Shown piece by piece: positions 1 to 12,900 of a DNA stretch of 64,000 bases. The notes under the pieces are model-generated. The model was given only the letters and a program-made list of their open reading frames with translations, ran no database searches and was not told where the DNA came from. The stretch comes from Thalassia testudinum (lineage: Eukaryota > Streptophyta > Magnoliopsida > Alismatales > Hydrocharitaceae), in NCBI GenBank assembly GCA_037157565.1, contig JAZHRO010000013.1:37452501-37516500 (forward strand), given 5' to 3'. The number at the start of each line of letters is the position of its first letter. Positions within the stretch are counted from its first letter, which is position 1. The position numbers were made by a program, and so were the translations under genes.

Positions 1-1186
1 ATGTTTGTAGAGGAAGGGGTGATTTGTGGTGGCATATTGGAGTTCAATAAGAGCTTCTTGTGACATGGAAATTAACTAAATTAATCATCAATTAGTTAAG
101 TTGAGGTCATCAAGAAATATATCTGTGGAGAGTGAGGGATGATTGCTTCTTTCTAGAGGAGGCAAATGCTTGAGAGTTTCCAATTTAGACCCAGAGTCAG
201 AGAGAAGGAGGCTTCTTTTACAACTAAATGGAAGGATTAAAAGCTTGCCAGTGTGCGTTACCTTTTACTTACAACGGAAGTGCCGTTTAAGCAAGCTGCT
301 TTTATGTACCTCCCACTAGGTTGCAATTGAAACAAATAACAAGAAAATTTAATTATTTTTTTTCCTTTCTTTCTTGAGTTGGAAATAGAATTTGAAGGGA
401 TGGTTAAGGCTTCGTCTAAATGAAAAAGGGTGATTTCTCTAACTTCCATGACAAGTTCCCTGGATATCTACAATATGGAATTAATCTACACATGTACCCT
501 GATCTATAAGGAAATTATAGGAAAATATGTACGTATGTAGCACATGTCTGCGTGCTATGAGTGTATATTGAATTAAAGAATATACGGAATTTAAACGAAG
601 TATGATGAATTTATTTTGGCATGTAATGAATTTTTTTCCCTTGGGAGATCTTCATTTTTAACACTGAATTTCATGCTTGAGAAGAACTCTGTACAAACTG
701 TTGGAATTGATTCTATTAAGTGGTTCATGATATTTGTATTAAATAATAAAGGAGTTTAATTTAGTCGATGGATCTAGTTACATCGAATAAAAAATCCATG
801 TTCATGGATAATGGAAATGATATAATCGATTACGATAAGGAATTTCAATGTAATTGGGATTCCCTTCGACCCTAGTCCTATAGAAAGATCTGGTGAAGAG
901 CATCTAAATTGAACATGCCTTCATTAGAGAAAAATCCCAAAAGGATTTTGATGTCTCCTCACCATAAAAGAGTCATAATGTTTAGGGGAGAAGATGTCTA
1001 CGTGATCATGGTCAAACGTGCACACCGTGCTTTTGCCTTGTCGCCATGTATAGTGTTCCTTTCCACACGTTACGGAGGAAAGGTAATCTCAAATCCTAAC
1101 GACTCTTTGTATTAAGTCAAAAATGGAATTAATTTTGATAAATGTGACATGAATTAATCATCTATTATAATGGTCAATATATAAAA
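1..1186. other. Unassigned AT-rich stretch left of the first P-family element
   Basis: No convincing coding region, RNA gene or recognisable transposon domain is visible. The open frames are short (under 70 codons) and look random. It may be older, eroded repeat DNA. Confidence 0.45.
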
Positions 1187-4100
1187 TGAAATGACCCTTT
1201 CTTAAGATCATTTGACATTTTAGGAATCCGTAGGGCTTTTTATGTAGATTTAAACCCCTTAACTTTTGTTTTAGGGGTTTGTGTGGGTGAGGAGAAAATT
1301 GCAGGGACATTTCCGTAATTTTTCCACCACCACTTCCCATCGTACACACCCCTCTCCTCCCCCCTCACTCCACACGCTGCACCATCCCCCTACGGCACTC
1401 TCACCTCCCTCTCTCCACCATTCCCTCCCCCATACCTCCTCCATTTAACCCCCTCGTTTCTCCTCCATCCTCCCCACACCGTAGCCAAGAGGAGGAGAGC
1501 AGGGAGCCAGAGGAGCGCTGAGGAGAGGAGCGTGTGCAGGAGAGGAGGAGAGCTGCTGCTGCTGTTGTAGCGAGTTCTGCTGCAATTACAGCAGCACTCT
1601 TAGAGGAAGGCGTCGCGAGAAGAACTCGCCAATGGTTCTGCGGAATCATTTTCTTGCATAATTAGACGTCTGCGGAGCACGTCAAACATCTTGTCAGATG
1701 TCCTGAGATATTTCCAGACGTTTGATAACGCATATTTTTTTATTTATTTTTCATGCGCGTGTGTCAGAGGTGGGGAAGCATGCTGATGCGAGGACAGAGG
1801 TAGTTTCAGACATCCGAACGAGTTTCCAGATGTCTGAAGACACCTTCAGACGTCTGCACCGAGTCCCAGACGTCCGGGAAAGGCACCCCAAGCAAGGTCA
1901 ATCCCTGAGTACGTTTATGTAACGACCCAATTCCCGAATCCCTACGAGACACGAGAATCAAACCGACTCGACTAATCCCAAGAACCAGTCGTCCAACGAG
2001 AAAGTAACCAAAATAGCAGTAAAATAAACCACATTCACCATGTATATAACTAGCAGTAACAAAATACAGCAGTAAGGAAAGGAAATACTACAGTATACAC
2101 CACCACAACAGAAGAGAAATAAACATGTACATAACATAAAGCTTACAATAAAGAGAGTACAGGGAGTAACAGAAAAACTACTCACTACAACGGAAAGAAA
2201 AGTACATAATGTACTACAGGTAACACTACTGGGCTCTACTAAGCCCAGCGCCCTCTGCAGTCGCTGACTCTGGCTGCTCAACACCTGGTCTTGAAAAGGT
2301 AACAAGGGTGACACGTCAGCGAAACGCTGAGTAGAGTGGCAACTAAAAGCTAAAAGAAGCAGTAGAGTGTACAGTAGCCGTTATGTTTTTACTTTCTTTA
2401 TTTATATCTTTCCATTTATTTACTGTTGATTTATTTCTCATATCCTTCTCTTGATCTTGAATGTTCCTCATGGGAACGATCTTGATTGCAGTCTTTTCCG
2501 AAAAGTAGAAGTAACACGTGGTGTTCTCCTGGCCGGGAGAGTCCCCCGTGGTGGTCCTACCCTCAGTCAACCACCCCAAGGTCACTGACAGACGTAACGG
2601 TGGCTACGGCACGTGCGATAAACGCACGGGTAGCTACTTCGCACTGGCATGCGGTCAGTCGTTTCCGTTAACGGGTGCGCCCAAAACACAGCACGAAACC
2701 AGTATAGGGCAGAGCCCTCTCCGTAAAAGGGGCCTAGCCCCTCAACAGTAACCAAACAGGGGTCTTGCCCCTCCACAGTCCGCGCACCCTCACCTGACTA
2801 CCCTGGTTTGCCCAGTGGGCCTAACAAGTCGGTGTCGGAGGGCTAGCAGAACCCTAGGGCCCTTGGGGTAGCTAGTACTCTCCCTACACTAGTAGTTCTC
2901 CTTGGTACTGTGTACACGAGGACCAAAAGTCGGCACAAAGTGGCCAGACCTAACCCCGGGTCCCTGGGGCGGCTAGCTCTGCTCTACACTAAACAGGGGG
3001 ACAGTTGCTCTCCTTGGTACTCCGTACTCAAGAGCCAGCACACTTCCCCAATTATATTCCATTTCCTTTCTAGGAGTTCTAATCCCAATTCCCCGTAGGG
3101 CTCATGCTTCTTAAAATCAGCCAATTTAGGTTTCACCGTTCCAGCTTTACGTTCATATAACCCATGTTCTCAACCGTATTTATTCATTCATGGCAGGCAG
3201 CTGTTAAGCAATTTACAGGTAGTTATCATTTCCTTTTCACTTTTCCAAGACTGCAATGTATATATTCAATTATTTTTCCAGTCCTACGATTCATGCCATA
3301 TCCTAGGATCTATCATTCAATCTAGTTTTCCAGTCATAGGATTCATGCAATACCCTAGGATCTATCATTCAATCTAGTTCTTCAGCCCTAGGGTTCATGC
3401 AATGCCCTAGACTCTATTAATTATTTCATAATTGTATAATTTTTGCTAAATAAATTAAATGGCCACTCTACCTGCGAAACCGGGAGTACTGGGGGCGTGG
3501 TCGGCAATCCCGCGGCTTCCGCAACCCCCATAGCCGCAACGAAAAGGGTTCCTAACACAAGGATCAATCAGAAGGAGTTTCTCATAACAATATACAATTA
3601 CTGTAAACAGGTAGAGGAAATAAATTTAGAAATAACGTAACTCGAAACGCGGAAAACGGACTCCGAACGGGCCCTAAACGGGTCAAAAACGACGAATCTG
3701 TCCAAAATCAAACGTTTGGAACCTCTTCCAGTCGTCTTAAAAGTTCGATTATGTCATACCTCGGTCTGCGTAGTCCTTCAGACGTCCAGAAGTCCGCTGG
3801 ATCGTCTGGTCTTGGTTTCCAGACGTCCTATTGTCACCCCGGACGTCTGGAGGTCCCCTCCGTCGTCTGGTACTGTGGCCAGACGTCTGATTCGTGTGGG
3901 ATGGCGAGCCCTCGCGCTCTCCCAAACAGAACCTGTGCACACACACCCGCTCTCATCACGAAGAGGCGCAGAAGAACGCGGCGGACGGCTGCATGGCCGT
4001 ACACGCGTAAAAAGAGGAAGGTAGGAAAATATCGTACCTGTCAGACGTCTGGATCGTCCTCCGGGCGTCTTCACCGTCGTCTGGACGTAAGTCTAGACAT

Positions 4101-4129
4101 CTGATTCTGGGAACTTTTCCCAGAATCAG
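4101..4129 (-). repeat. Perfect 13-bp hairpin in P copy 2
   Basis: The arms are CTGATTCTGGGAA and its exact complement, separated by 3 nt. It lies ~520 bp from the element start, downstream of the TATA box, so it would be in the transcript. Counterparts occur at the same place in the copies at 15346, 42830 and 46531. Confidence 0.75.
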
Positions 4130-4431
4130 GACCTGGTTTGCTCTCCGCCCGCGACGCACGGCCGCGCCACGCCGCGTCTGCCTGTTGCCCAAGCTGCAGC
4201 AGCCCCTCCGCGACAACCCACACCCGCTGCTCCTCTGCTGGTTGGCTCTAGCTGCCCCGGCAAGCTTGCACCCTTACGGTCAAGCTTCTTCCTTCCTCTC
4301 TCAACTCTCCTCCTTCCCGCACGCTCGCTGCGGCCGCTGCTGCCACACTTGCTTGCTCACGCTCTCGCTCGCTCGCAGGGAGAAGGAGAAGATGAAGGCG
4401 GATGGAGTGAGGGTGAGGGAGAGGGGAAGCG

Positions 4432-4648
4432 TTTTATAAGGCAGCCGCGGGAAGAGAGAGGAGGAAAACGGCGCCTGCAGGGAGAGAAAGCGAAAGATGA
4501 AGGCGGTGGGTTCAGTCTGCACGCACAGGCGTGCAGACACGAACCCGTACGCTGAAAAAATTTAATACCAGACGTCTGAGAAGGATCCCAAACGTCCAGG
4601 CCTCTTCCCAGACGTCTGAAATTACGTCTGATGCCCACATTCGTAATA
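4432..4648 (-). promoter_or_regulatory. Putative U3 promoter of P copy 2: palindrome cluster plus TATA box
   Basis: Read on the - strand, the first ~90 bp of the element hold full or near copies of CAGACGTCTG (around 4570, 4612 and 4625) and one AACGTC variant. They are followed by a TATAAAA box at 4432-4438, about 210 bp from the element start. GACGTC is the C-box type of ACGT core bound by plant bZIP factors. Use as an enhancer is inferred from position only. Confidence 0.5.
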
Positions 4649-6278
4649 GTTTAAGATGTCTGGGACTCTTCCCAGACGTCTAATTTTGATTATGGTTGGT
4701 GTTTTGGGCCCATTCAGGGCCCAAACGGTATCGATTTTCCGCAAACGAAGCATCATTGGTTTCCATTCGAGTTTCTCTATGTAATGATACATTGTCCTTG
4801 CCATTCTAAGCTCATTTGACTATTCAATCTATGTCATCGGTCTCCAATCCGTAGAGTATACGGGACTTGCAGCGACGTTGGGAGCTACCGTACGAGCCCC
4901 CATTCCACCCGGTTATCCGGTAGAATGGTTCTTCCCTAATTTTAGAATTATGAACTAAATGGTATGAGTAGAAACCCTAGGTTGTGAGATGAACCCTAAG
5001 GCTGAAAGAAATAAATGTATGTTACTTTAGATTATTGAACCCTAGGTTGCGGCATGAACATTAGGGCCGAAAGAAATGCATGCTTGTACTGAATACTAGA
5101 TGGTGGAATTGGAGCTTCCTGTAACAAACCAAATATGGAAATATGGAAAGTCTATGTACGAACCCTACGAAGAATGTAGAAAGAAACAAGAATACTGTAG
5201 TATGAAGAACCGGATAGTTCTGGAACACGTCGCCCACAAGCAGCTGTTTGGACTTGGTTAAGGGAAGTGAGCTGGCCTTCGTTTACGTGGTACCGAAGAG
5301 AGCAACTATCCCTTTTGGGTAGAGGGGAGCTTGCCACCCTTTGGGTTGAGACTCGAGGTGGGTTTGGCCACTCTACATAAACTCCGGTTGGCCCTCGCAT
5401 ACATGGTACTGAGGTGAGTTGTTTAGTGTAGGGGAAGTTTGCCGTCCCATGGGGCCGAGGGTTAGGTTTAGCCACCCTACACCGGTTCTTGTTAAGCCCA
5501 CTGGGCAAATCGGGATAGTCGAATGAGGGTACGCGGACTGTGAGGGGCGAGACCCCTGTTCTGAGAGGGCAGGGCCCTGTGCTACTTTGTGTTGTACGTT
5601 TGGGCATACCCGCTAGCGGAAACGACTGACCACATGCTAATGCGGGGTAACTACCTATACACTTATCACGTGTGGCATAATCACCGCTACGTCGCAACCG
5701 TAACCTAGGGGTAGTAGATCGGGTGTAAGACTATCACGGGGGACTCTCTCGGCCAGGAGAATGCTACGTGTACATCCTGCATCGTGGAAAAACTGCAAAC
5801 AAGAACGTTCTCTCAAGGAACAAGAAGATTAAGCGATATCATAAACCTAGATTAGAATACACAGATTAGCAACACGTAATAAGATAATTGGAAACCAAAG
5901 ATAATGTTTTCACTGCTTGTTTAAATTACATTACATGTTTTAGCTACCACTCTACCCAGCGTTAGCTGATTCCAGATGCTATAACCTTGTTTAGGTCGGA
6001 GATTTGAGCAGCTAGAGCCATTGGCTGTTGAGGATGCTAGACTCAGTCGAGTTCAACTGTAGTTTTCTTCTGTTCCATTTCAAATAGTTTGTTGTAGTGA
6101 GTACCTGTAGCTCATAGTTATCTTCAGCTATATTTATATCATATTTGTACTTATTTCCGTCGTGATGGTTATGTTCTATACTTGTTGATGACCTGTAATA
6201 TTATTGTAGTTACCGTTCTCTTTCTTTACTGTCAATTTATATTTTCTGTTTAGTTACATTTCTCGTGTAATTATAAAA

Positions 6279-7681
6279 TGAACATGTATTCGATTATTTT
6301 TCGTTAAATAACTAGACCTTAAAATTCATAGAACCAAATCATTCACAAATTCTACAGAAAATAAAAATGTGTCACAGCATAAAATCATACGATACTTGTT
6401 TAAATCAAACTTGACACGTCACTTTTAAACGGTAACCAATCTAAATAAATAAATATGTACCTTAATAATCAATCGCTAAAAGAACACTTTGACAAAACGT
6501 ACAATATCCCATCCCTGACACAAGGAGACAACAAGAAAGAGAAACCTCGTGATCACCCATTGATGGGGGTGGTGAAGAAAAGGGAAACTTAGTTATATCA
6601 TAGGTGGGAAAGAAGTCTTGTTTTATAGGAAGTTCTTTGGCAACCGTACGTAGAAGAATTGAATTGAAACCCCCACCAAGATATAAGGAGAACTCACCAA
6701 CCTAATGGAATCCTAGCTTTCTCAAATGCCAGTCCAAATAAAGGGTACACTAACATCCATATGAACACGTACACATGCATCTCCACGTGAACCAAATAAA
6801 GCCGTGGAGACAACAGTGGGCCTCCATCAAAACTGTAACGCAAGTATGAACAGACCGAGATCTTCCCCCAACGAGAAAAAATAAAAAAAAGGGGCGACAC
6901 AGCCATGCAAATTACGAGAGCCTTCAATCGGGCTGGAAGTTCCTTAGAAGACAAATATATTACAGGAACGTAAAGGAATCACGATTGTTCTTTTGTTTGG
7001 TTAACGACGAGTAAGTGCGAATCGTTCATCACTGGGTGCAAGTAGAGGGAACCCGAAATGGGCATATATGTGTGTCAATGCGAGTTTTCTATTCGGCATG
7101 ATAAGAAGCCGACGCTCCAATGACAAACGATGGATTTTCCACGTAAATTTTGCCTTCTCAAGTTGATCCCAAAGTAGTTTTCTGCCTCTCGTAGGATGTT
7201 CATCCTCGTCGAAACTTACCATCGTTCCTGGTAATCGTTTTTCCAATGTAGTTAAGCAATAACTTGCATGTGCTTCGTACTTTTACTTTGCAATTATACA
7301 ATTGTACGTTAGCAACCAAGATAACCTTCTTAGATATATAAGACCTTGTTTAAGAGATCAATTACTAAATTACCCTTAAATAACAGTTCATGAATAAACA
7401 TTTAGAATTTGGATTAAAAGGGGAAAGAGGAAACATTATTCTTTGTTGGAGTATACACTTTTTTTTTTATTTGGTGACCAAAATTTTCATTTGGGTAAAT
7501 TTACTAAAGTTGGTAAGGATAAGAGTTTGGATTCACCTAACCCACACTCCATTTGATCCAACTTTGATATAATGAGTAATTTCTGGCTCATTTATAAATG
7601 AGGTGGATATATTTTAATTTCAAAACCCAAATGGGTGCGTGGGTTTGAAAAATTATCCACCTATCCAACTCATTTTCCCGA

Positions 7682-7712
<31 letters not shown>

Positions 7713-9424
7713 ATATATATATATATATGTGTATTGATGTAAATATTCTATACTATATAGTGAATATATGTTCTAATATTGTATTTGTAATACTTTATTT
7801 ATTTATTTTATGTTTTATATTTTATTTCAAATATATACCACTAAAATTTTATATCTTTTATGTTCAAATCTTTTTTTTTTTTTTGGCAATCGCTCATAAA
7901 TTTTGGATCTTACAAGCCTCCATGCATGGATAAATAGGTACTTGTTGGATAAGTGAATATTGGTATGAGTTTAGATCGAGAGACTTCATATGGGTAAATG
8001 GATGAGATATGGGTTTTTGATTTGCAAATAGGTATGGATTTGGATATAGCCAAATTCAATCCATTTACATCCCCATTAAGGGATGGGGACTCAAAGCTAA
8101 TCTCTCTTGGGAGTCCCATGATTTGACCTTATAATGCTTGGTGAATATACATTTATGATGCAAGGACTCTTAATTTTGTGGATTTATGGCTTATTAAATT
8201 ATCGATGACAATATTCACTCAATCGTTTGTATCAAGCTTCACCACCAACTAAATTCCAACCAATAGATTGTGGATTTAGAAACATTTATGCACGAGTAAT
8301 TATCAACGACTTACTATACCTCATGTAAGGTTTTGAATTTTTATGAATGTTTTGCACCTAATCAAACCATTATTAAGTCACTAATTAATGGGACCATGGA
8401 CACTTAGGGCTAAATCCCTTGATTTGGCTTGAAAAGACTAGATTTGGTTTCAATACCCTTAACAAAAGTGTCTGAGAACCTAAGTTATTGGGCCAAACTC
8501 TACTTTATGTCCTAAGTGGAAGGGTCAAAGCATAAAATGCCCTAATCCCCTTAAGTGGTGACCCTCCCCTATACTTAAGGGTTTCCACGTTTAAAATCTC
8601 TCCCCTCACCCTCCACCGATCTCTCCTCCCTCGTCTCTTCTTCTCCACCGCCAGTCTCCCTTCTTGTCCTCTCTAATTCTCTTGTAGCAACAACAATGTA
8701 GAAAGCAAGCTCCATTGGAGCCTTAGCATTAGGTAGGCTCCTCTCTTCTTTTTCTTCTTCACTCTCCTTCTCAAGTAATGCTTGAGACTGTTGATGTTTA
8801 AGGAAAACTAAGGAGGGGGAGGGAGGAAAGAAGGTGCTGCGATTATGCAAGAACCTTGGAGCAAAGAAGAAAAGCTACAGGAAGACTGATCAAGGAAAGA
8901 GAAGGCAAGGAAGAAGATTTTGATATAAAACTTAGGTAGTGACCTCTACCCCCTCAAAATCTCTCTCGATTGGTTCCTTTGATAATCAATAAAAGAAAGG
9001 AGAAGAATTTCCACTTTGTATCAGCCTCTACATGTGTAAAAGTGGTTGCATGTGGAGATCTTCACGTGTTTCAAACTCATGTGACCATATTAGGGATTAT
9101 TATGTTGATTGTTTTTTATAGACTAAGCCATAAGGGTTTTAATGGGACACTATATGTTTTATTTGTTCTTTATATGTCTTTTATGACATGAATTTTGCAA
9201 TATTCCTCTTTTTAAAACATGTCTTCAAAAACGAAAGGAAGATATAATGTGCTCACTTTTTATCTTTTTAAACAAAAATATGGTCTTGCTTATAAAGTCG
9301 AAGATAGGGATTTACACGGGTTTCTATGTACTCTATCTTCACAAAAGTAAATCCCAAAACAGATACTAGCAGGAACAATGCGCTTCTAAGAATGTATGCC
9401 TAGATACAGCTGCTAGTCAGATCA
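6279..9424. other. Unassigned AT-rich region
   Basis: No gene was recognised. A pyrimidine-rich block near 8560-8640 and the following GA-rich stretch resemble the leader of an LTR transcript, but no LTR ends or protein domains could be matched. Short open frames here are not supported by any recognisable motif. Confidence 0.4.
7681..7728. repeat. (AAAT)n microsatellite passing into (AT)n
   Basis: About eight AAAT units run directly into a short AT dinucleotide tract. Confidence 0.95.
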
Positions 9425-9702
9425 AAATGTATTTTTGCACTTTTTTATATACCTAATCTAAATGCAATAAACAATCTATTACTAAAGACTAAGGAAAGAG
9501 TATCTCACAGAGTACAAAAAAATTGTGAGATATAAAGAGAGAAAACCCACCTTCTTCCTAACCAGGTACCTATTAAAACAGATACCTGAAGGAAGACAAG
9601 GAAAACACAATAAATTAGAAATGAATATTACAAAAATAGGAATAATTTAGATGATAATGGTGAATATAAATTATGTGAGTTGCCTCCCAGGTAACGACGC
9701 CA
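9425..9702 (-). other. 5' leader and primer-binding site of a truncated Gypsy element
   Basis: The - strand reads TGGCGTCGTTACCTGGGA at 9685-9702, close to the TGGCGCCGTTGCC primer site used by Athila/Tat elements (complement of the tRNA-Asp 3' end). The differences are mostly CpG-type transitions. The rest is AT-rich leader without a gene. Confidence 0.55.
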
Positions 9703-10451
9703 TTAAATGATGTGCAAATTCTCAACACTATTAATTAAGGTTATTAACTTAATCAATTGTGCTAAAAATGATGCTTAAGCTACCTTAATTAATTTGTCAT
9801 TGTTAATTATAGTATAGGACACAAGGTAACTTAACATTTAGAAATTTCTTTTTATTTGGTTGAGTTCAAGTCGAATACAGGGAGGCTTAATTAGCATAAT
9901 TAATCACCATTTATTGTTAACTACTTAACTAATCAAATGTTAATTACTACTAACTCTACTTATTACTCATACTACTTAAGTTAACTAATATGTATTACTC
10001 TATAATATAGATTACTACACTAATATATACTTAATTAGACTAACTACTTAATTAAAGACTTAATTAACTAATAATTACTCTAATATATTAACAACATGAA
10101 TAATTGCAAAATAGATAATAGAAACATGGCAATCATTCCATATCCAAGACTAAGCAAAAAGAAATGATATTGAATTGAATTAAAAAGAAATTATATGAAA
10201 AAGAGTAATTTTATTACAACTACAATTAAGCTTAAAGATCATTTAGAACTTAGGCATATGTGATTCGGAACTTAGCACACATGCCCTTTTATTTTAGCCT
10301 TCACAGCCTCAGCCATCAATGAGTGCAGCCCAACACTTAGTCGATTTCACGCTTAACTTCCTCAACACATAGGCTATTTAAGAGCCCAAGTCTACAAAAT
10401 TATTGGTTGGTAGGCTTAGCCTTTCGCAGAATCTACATCCTAATGAGTCAG
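9703..10451 (-). mobile_element. Truncated Gypsy 5' LTR (- strand)
   Basis: The stretch follows the primer-binding site directly, as a 5' LTR in reverse orientation should. At 9870 it carries the reversed CTCCCTGTRTTCGACY signature shared by LTR ends in this window. It appears cut off by the R-family LTR that begins near 10452. Confidence 0.5.
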
Positions 10452-12900
10452 TGTTGATAGCAGATTTCTGTCATTTTAGAAAATACACGTTATAGTACAG
10501 TAACGAAAATCGAATCAACGCTTAAAATTTATATGCTCAAGAAATGTGAATTTCCAAGGTCAATCGCAGGGAACAAAAGATCGCAAATCAAACACTAATC
10601 CAATATTCAAGCACAACTCAAGATATATGAAAAATATATTCAATGAAGAGCAAAATGTATGTAAGAGTCAATGGACAAAAATAATATAGAGAGAGATGTA
10701 TGAAGCAAAAAAATTATGGTTGAGACCACCAATGAAACCCTTAACACTTAAGCTTATTTCTCTCAACTCAAAGCCTCAAGTCAGACTTCCCACAAAGACA
10801 TCAGACGCCTTAACTCCTCAAGCCAAATTGCCTAAGTTAGGATTCAAATATTCTCAAAGCAAAACCCCACCCCTCTCTCACAGCAGACCTTCTCTCTCTC
10901 TCCAAACCCGATCCAGACCATATACCAAACCCGGTTCAAGCACAAACCAACCCAGGCGCGTGCGCAGTGGGCATGGGCAACGGCACGTGTGCGTGGCGTT
11001 GGGGTAGGGACCTAACCCCAATGTCTCGAAGGTAACAAACCCTCGCACTCAACTCCTTATGAAGCCAAATCCAACATAGCGCTGCCCAATGTGGGACTAT
11101 CACCCTACCCTCTTCTTCGCATGCAACAACTGAGGAACTCCAGGTAATTAGTGATGTCGCTGCTGCGTCTCTTTCAAATTGAAGCCCCAGATAGCTTCTT
11201 TAGTTGGTTTCGCACCAACTGGAGGTGGAGGTGAGGTCGAAAAATGGTGGACCGCAGCAGACGGTGGTAGCGTGATTGGTCGTCGATGCCAAACCCTGTG
11301 GAACAAACTACGGGCTAAGCACCCCAATTAAAAAGCTCACAAAGCTCGCCATGAGGTGAGGAATGAAGTGATGGAGTTAATTTGGTGTTTTGTGAAGTGT
11401 AGATGGTCAGATGGTGTCTATGAGTGGTGGTGTGCATGCACGTGTACCTTTGGGATTTTGATCTCTGAAACAAGAGGAAGGTGTGGGTGGTTGTAGTTTG
11501 GCAATTGGTGGAGTATAGTATTGGCATGAGCTCGCCGATGCTCACGCTAGAGGTGGAGAAGATGGAGAAGGAACGAGGAGGTTGATGGCTAAAACTAAGT
11601 CCTGATGGCCTAGAATTACTCTAGAGAATGAGAGGGAGAGAATAGGCTTACTATCTGGATGAACGGAGGTGAGTTGTGTCTGACGTTGGCTGACTGGATG
11701 TGAAGAAGATGAAGAATCTAGTGAGTCGAATGACGAGGAGGAAAGGGTAGAAGGCGGCCATGCTTTGCTCAACCACGGTTGTGAAGAGGAGAGGAAGATG
11801 ATGGTGGTGTCTGTTGATTGAGATCACATGCGGAGGAGGGAGGGTAGAGGGGCTCGTCGGAGTCGAGGATGAAGGTGGCCGAATTTGAAGAAAAGGGTGG
11901 AATTTCGGCCAATCTCGACTAACTTGCACAAAGGGAGGTAGGGGAGCTTATATAGAGCTAGGAATTGCCCTCAAATTGGAAGAATTCGCAAAGCTTCTCA
12001 TGAGTTTGGAAACCCAAAACTCCTAAATTCTCCAAGCTCATCTGGGCTTTTCTCTTCAGCAAAGGATCTGGGACTTGTTCTAATTGAAGGAGGATTTCCT
12101 AACAGTCAATCCCTCCAAATTTGGAGGGATTTGATTGGGAAATCAAAGAGGGATCCTCAGTCAAAGTTGGCTGATTTGAGTTTGACTGCTCCATTTAGGA
12201 AACTCTGATGAATCAGGTGGTAGGGACCTTTTGGTGAGGATGATGAGAAATGTAGGGGCATATATTTAAGGAAACATGGAACCTAGGGGTTTAGATGTGA
12301 TAAAGAGAGATTTCAAGGGTTAAAATGCAAACTAGGATAAGATGAACTCTAATTGAGTTCAAATTTTGGTGATAATCTAATTTGGACCTAAGGAATATAA
12401 TGAAGAACTTAAATTTTGGTTTTAACCATGTTTGATTGGGTAAATTACACAAAATCCTAAATTAGGGCAAATTCCTGCTTAAGTCTCTATTTTTGGTTAA
12501 AATGGGTTCCGATGGTCAAAGTGAAGGTACTAAACCTCTTAGAATATTTTTGAATGATTTTTAGGTGGTTTATATTGAATTTATTTCTATCAGAACCCCT
12601 TAAATTTGAGTGAGGCTGATAATTAGGGTTTTTCTATAATATTTTAATCTTCAAAATTCATGAAACCCTGAGTTGAACATTGCAAACCCAGTTCTTGGAC
12701 ATTTAAGTTCATTTGACCTTGAATTAACCCTTTGGTTAATCTAGATTAATGATGAGATGTTAAACAGCAGAATTAACCCATTTTCTTGTCTTCTCATATT
12801 CACTTCATAACAGAGTTATAATCTTCTAATAAATATTTATGAGCATTTATTACAGTAGTTAGGTTAATTTAAGCTCATAACACTAATGATGGTGCTACCA
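10452..12900 (-). mobile_element. R-family LTR, copy 1 (3' LTR position of a gag-bearing Gypsy element)
   Basis: This copy aligns by eye with 18347-21028, 34740-37422 and 60391-62503 through shared blocks: the reversed LTR-end signature near 10500-10570, a CT-rich block at 10880, a GTAGGGACCT box, the GT-rich centre and the hairpin at 12093. On the - strand the LTR would start TGGTAGCACC at 12900. To its right lies GACTAGCAAAAGTTAGG-like polypurine DNA, as expected upstream of a 3' LTR. The left edge is approximate. Confidence 0.7.
12093..12144. repeat. Long imperfect hairpin in R copy 1
   Basis: The core CCCTCCAAATTTGGAGGG (12111-12128) is a perfect 18-bp palindrome. Outer arms GATTTCC and GGAAATC extend it to about 52 bp. 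The equivalent spot in R copy 2 is also a palindrome but with different arm sequence. Confidence 0.8.

Larger units (their letters stand above)
1918..4648 (-). mobile_element. P-family LTR-like element, copy 2 (inserted in copy 1)
   Basis: On the + strand the left edge reads TGTAACGACCC, the reverse complement of the GGGTCGTTACA end of the copy at 49204. The right edge reads ...TTCGTAATA, a mutated form of the start seen at 46531. The flanks are a perfect 5-bp duplication GTTTA (1913-1917 and 4649-4653), which fixes both ends. The length is 2731 bp. No gag, pol or tRNA primer site is present. TG...CA-like ends, a 5-bp duplication and an internal promoter-like box all fit a solo LTR of a large-LTR retrotransposon. 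The alternative is a non-autonomous element with short inverted ends. Confidence 0.85.
1187..6273 (+). mobile_element. P-family LTR-like element, copy 1 (older host copy, interrupted)
   Basis: The element starts TGAAATGACCC, matching the TGAAACGACCC start of the copy at 15346, and is followed by a GC-rich block (about 1320-1640) and palindrome-rich DNA (1660-1890). Its sequence is then broken by another P copy at 1918-4648 and resumes at 4654 in the same order as the other copies: second palindrome cluster, hairpin, GC-rich 5200-5760 block, AT-rich tail. A TAAAA pentamer lies just before the start (1182-1186) and again at 6274-6278, a candidate target duplication. The last ~100 bp of the family consensus are missing, so the right edge is less sure. 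Many motif copies carry C-to-T or G-to-A changes at CpG, which suggests this copy is old. No protein domain is present; a solo LTR is the best reading. Confidence 0.7.

Noticed and set aside
4101..4129. Heat-shock element reading (TTCnnGAA modules) of the P-family hairpin
   Set aside because: The TTC/GAA modules fit only copies 2 and 5 and have the wrong spacing. They also lie downstream of the TATA box. The hairpin explanation covers all copies.
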